In this document: positions 63,083-64,000 of the stretch, one piece after another
How positions within the stretch are numbered: the stretch's first letter is position 1
Layout of the letters: every line of letters starts with the position of its first letter
Assembly (NCBI GenBank): GCA_041397625.1
Contig: JAWKWH010000001.1
Span: 1,178,001-1,242,000, forward strand
Length of the DNA stretch: 64,000 bases
DNA from: JAWKWH01 sp041397625
Lineage (GTDB): Bacteria > Pseudomonadota > Alphaproteobacteria > Rhizobiales > Rhizobiaceae
Direction of reading: 5' to 3'
The notes under the pieces: generated by a model
Databases searched by the model: none
What the model saw: the letters and a program-made list of their open reading frames with translations, nothing else
Told to the model about the DNA's origin: nothing
Program-made: the position numbers and the translations under genes

Positions 63083-64000
63083 CTACGCCGCTTCCAGAAG
63101 CGTCTCGCTTATCTCCCAAAGCCGCTCCGCCGCCGCGTCGTCGCAGGCGTGAGCGTCGACCCCCCTGAAGCGCGCAAGCGGGCTTGCGGGATCGGTCGGC
63201 GCCGCGATGTCGCAGTCTTCGCAGTAAACCCCGGGCCTGCCGTCGAGCAGTGTCGACGTTGCCGCCCAACAGGTGGTCGAGGCGCCCTGTTCCGGCGTCT
63301 TGAACCCCTGTTTCGCCAACTCGCTCGGCTCGCCGTCGTCGCCGAGCCAGCCCAGTGCGATCATCTCGTCCCTGGGCAGGTGCCGTTGCAACGGCGTGAA
63401 AATCCCGCCTGGATGCACGGCAAAGGACAAGCCGCCTGTCTGACGCAACCGCCGTGACAACGCGTTGGCAAACAGCGCGTTCGCCGTCTTGGCCTGTCCG
63501 TAGGCAACCCACTTGTCATATGGCGTTTTCTCGAAATGCAGGTCATCCCAGAGCACGTCTGAAATCTTGTGCCCGGTCGATGACAACGAGACGACGCGCG
63601 CGCCGGCCGTCGCCTGCAGCAGGGGCAGGAGCGCTCTTGTCAGCGCGAAATGCCCCATGTGGTTCACCCCGAACTGCGCCTCCCAGCCCGGTCCGACCCG
63701 CGTCTCGGGACAGGCCATGATCCCGGCATTGTTGATGAGGAACTCCAGTCGCGATGCAACATCCTGAACATCCTGAGCAAACCGCCGCACCGAAGCGAGG
63801 TCGGCAAGGTCCATGGCAAGCGGCCGGACGTCGCCATCGACACCGGCGAGCGCTTCCGCTGCCTTTTCGGGATTGCGCACCGGCACGAAGATCCGGCAGC
63901 CCTTTGCCGCGAAGGCCCGGACGACTTCAAGCCCGATGCCGCTGTATCCGCCGGTGACGACGGCCGTCCGGCCGGCCATGTCGATGTCGTCGAGGACCGA
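63083..64000 (-). CDS. Short-chain dehydrogenase/reductase, N-terminus outside window
   Basis: The frame is open to the window end, with SVLDDIDMAGRT before the first in-window Met. Family members usually have such a stretch, so the start lies upstream. The Rossmann motif TGGYSGIGLEV, the NNAG strand (INNAGIMACPE), Ser in SLSSTGH and the catalytic YGQAK are present. It resembles the retinol-dehydrogenase-like/WW-domain oxidoreductase branch of SDRs, though the substrate is unknown. A Cys-containing C-terminal part (YCEDCDIA) is a common feature of the branch. Confidence 0.92.
   Translation of the reverse strand, partial: SVLDDIDMAGRTAVVTGGYSGIGLEVVRAFAAKGCRIFVPVRNPEKAAEALAGVDGDVRPLAMDLADLASVRRFAQDVQDVASRLEFLINNAGIMACPETRVGPGWEAQFGVNHMGHFALTRALLPLLQATAGARVVSLSSTGHKISDVLWDDLHFEKTPYDKWVAYGQAKTANALFANALSRRLRQTGGLSFAVHPGGIFTPLQRHLPRDEMIALGWLGDDGEPSELAKQGFKTPEQGASTTCWAATSTLLDGRPGVYCEDCDIAAPTDPASPLARFRGVDAHACDDAAAERLWEISETLLEAA

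Overview
The window comes from an alphaproteobacterium of the order Hyphomicrobiales, most like the Phyllobacteriaceae/Mesorhizobium side of the order. This rests on high GC, the cycHJKL-degP-response regulator-histidine kinase-glnE gene order, an Omp2-like divergent porin pair, the ygfZ/HD-hydrolase pair and the overall protein style. It is chromosomal housekeeping DNA with accessory patches. No rRNA, complete tRNA, CRISPR array or intact insertion sequence was seen.

Layout. 1-3817: cytochrome c maturation operon ccmI(partial)-ccmE-ccmF-ccmH. 3857-12547: a hydrolase/OsmC fusion, a DegP protease, a two-component system, GlnE and a four-EF-hand exported protein. 12596-16811 (minus strand): two MFS transporters, a type-4-like uracil-DNA glycosylase and an exported protein. 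17089-20461: ETF-ubiquinone oxidoreductase, an epimerase and a DUF922 putative metalloprotease. 20815-23529: a TmpA/TmpB-like phosphonate-degrading dioxygenase pair divergent from a LysR regulator. 23554-28164: AMP nucleosidase, two tiny exported peptides, GST, glyoxalase-like protein, DUF2147, a Sel1-like protein and a Gdx-type SMR exporter.

28234-43219 carries the leucine-degradation genes mccA, mccB, ivd and a TetR regulator, all on the minus strand. Unrelated genes are interleaved: macro-domain protein, alpha/beta hydrolase, nuclease, a second DUF922 protein, a lysozyme-inhibitor-like protein, acetate kinase and DUF2200. Between mccB and ivd lies an accessory segment (about 37.1-41.4 kb) with a PIN/AbrB toxin-antitoxin pair, a PcfJ-like gene and an ankyrin protein. 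IVD feeds electrons to ETF, and ETF-QO passes them to ubiquinone, so the 17 kb gene and the 28-43 kb genes are functionally linked.

43426-50058: HisC-type aminotransferase, a lone tyrosine recombinase, then two divergent porins whose 5' ends form a perfect 210-bp inverted repeat, and an alpha/beta hydrolase. 50162-55161: lytic transglycosylase, dapA, smpB and small stress-type proteins. 55162-59817: MFS transporter, ECF sigma/anti-sigma pair, small membrane protein, HD hydrolase and YgfZ. 59818-64000: a decayed dihydroorotase tail, a strong promoter with an embedded palindrome, SRPBCC protein, aldo/keto reductase divergent from an AraC regulator, and an SDR that runs off the window.

The strongest points for follow-up are the 210-bp inverted repeat at the porin locus, the TmpAB-like phosphonate module with two palindromes in its control region, the PcfJ-like locus with its overlapping upstream small ORF, and the promoter/operator at 60.05 kb.
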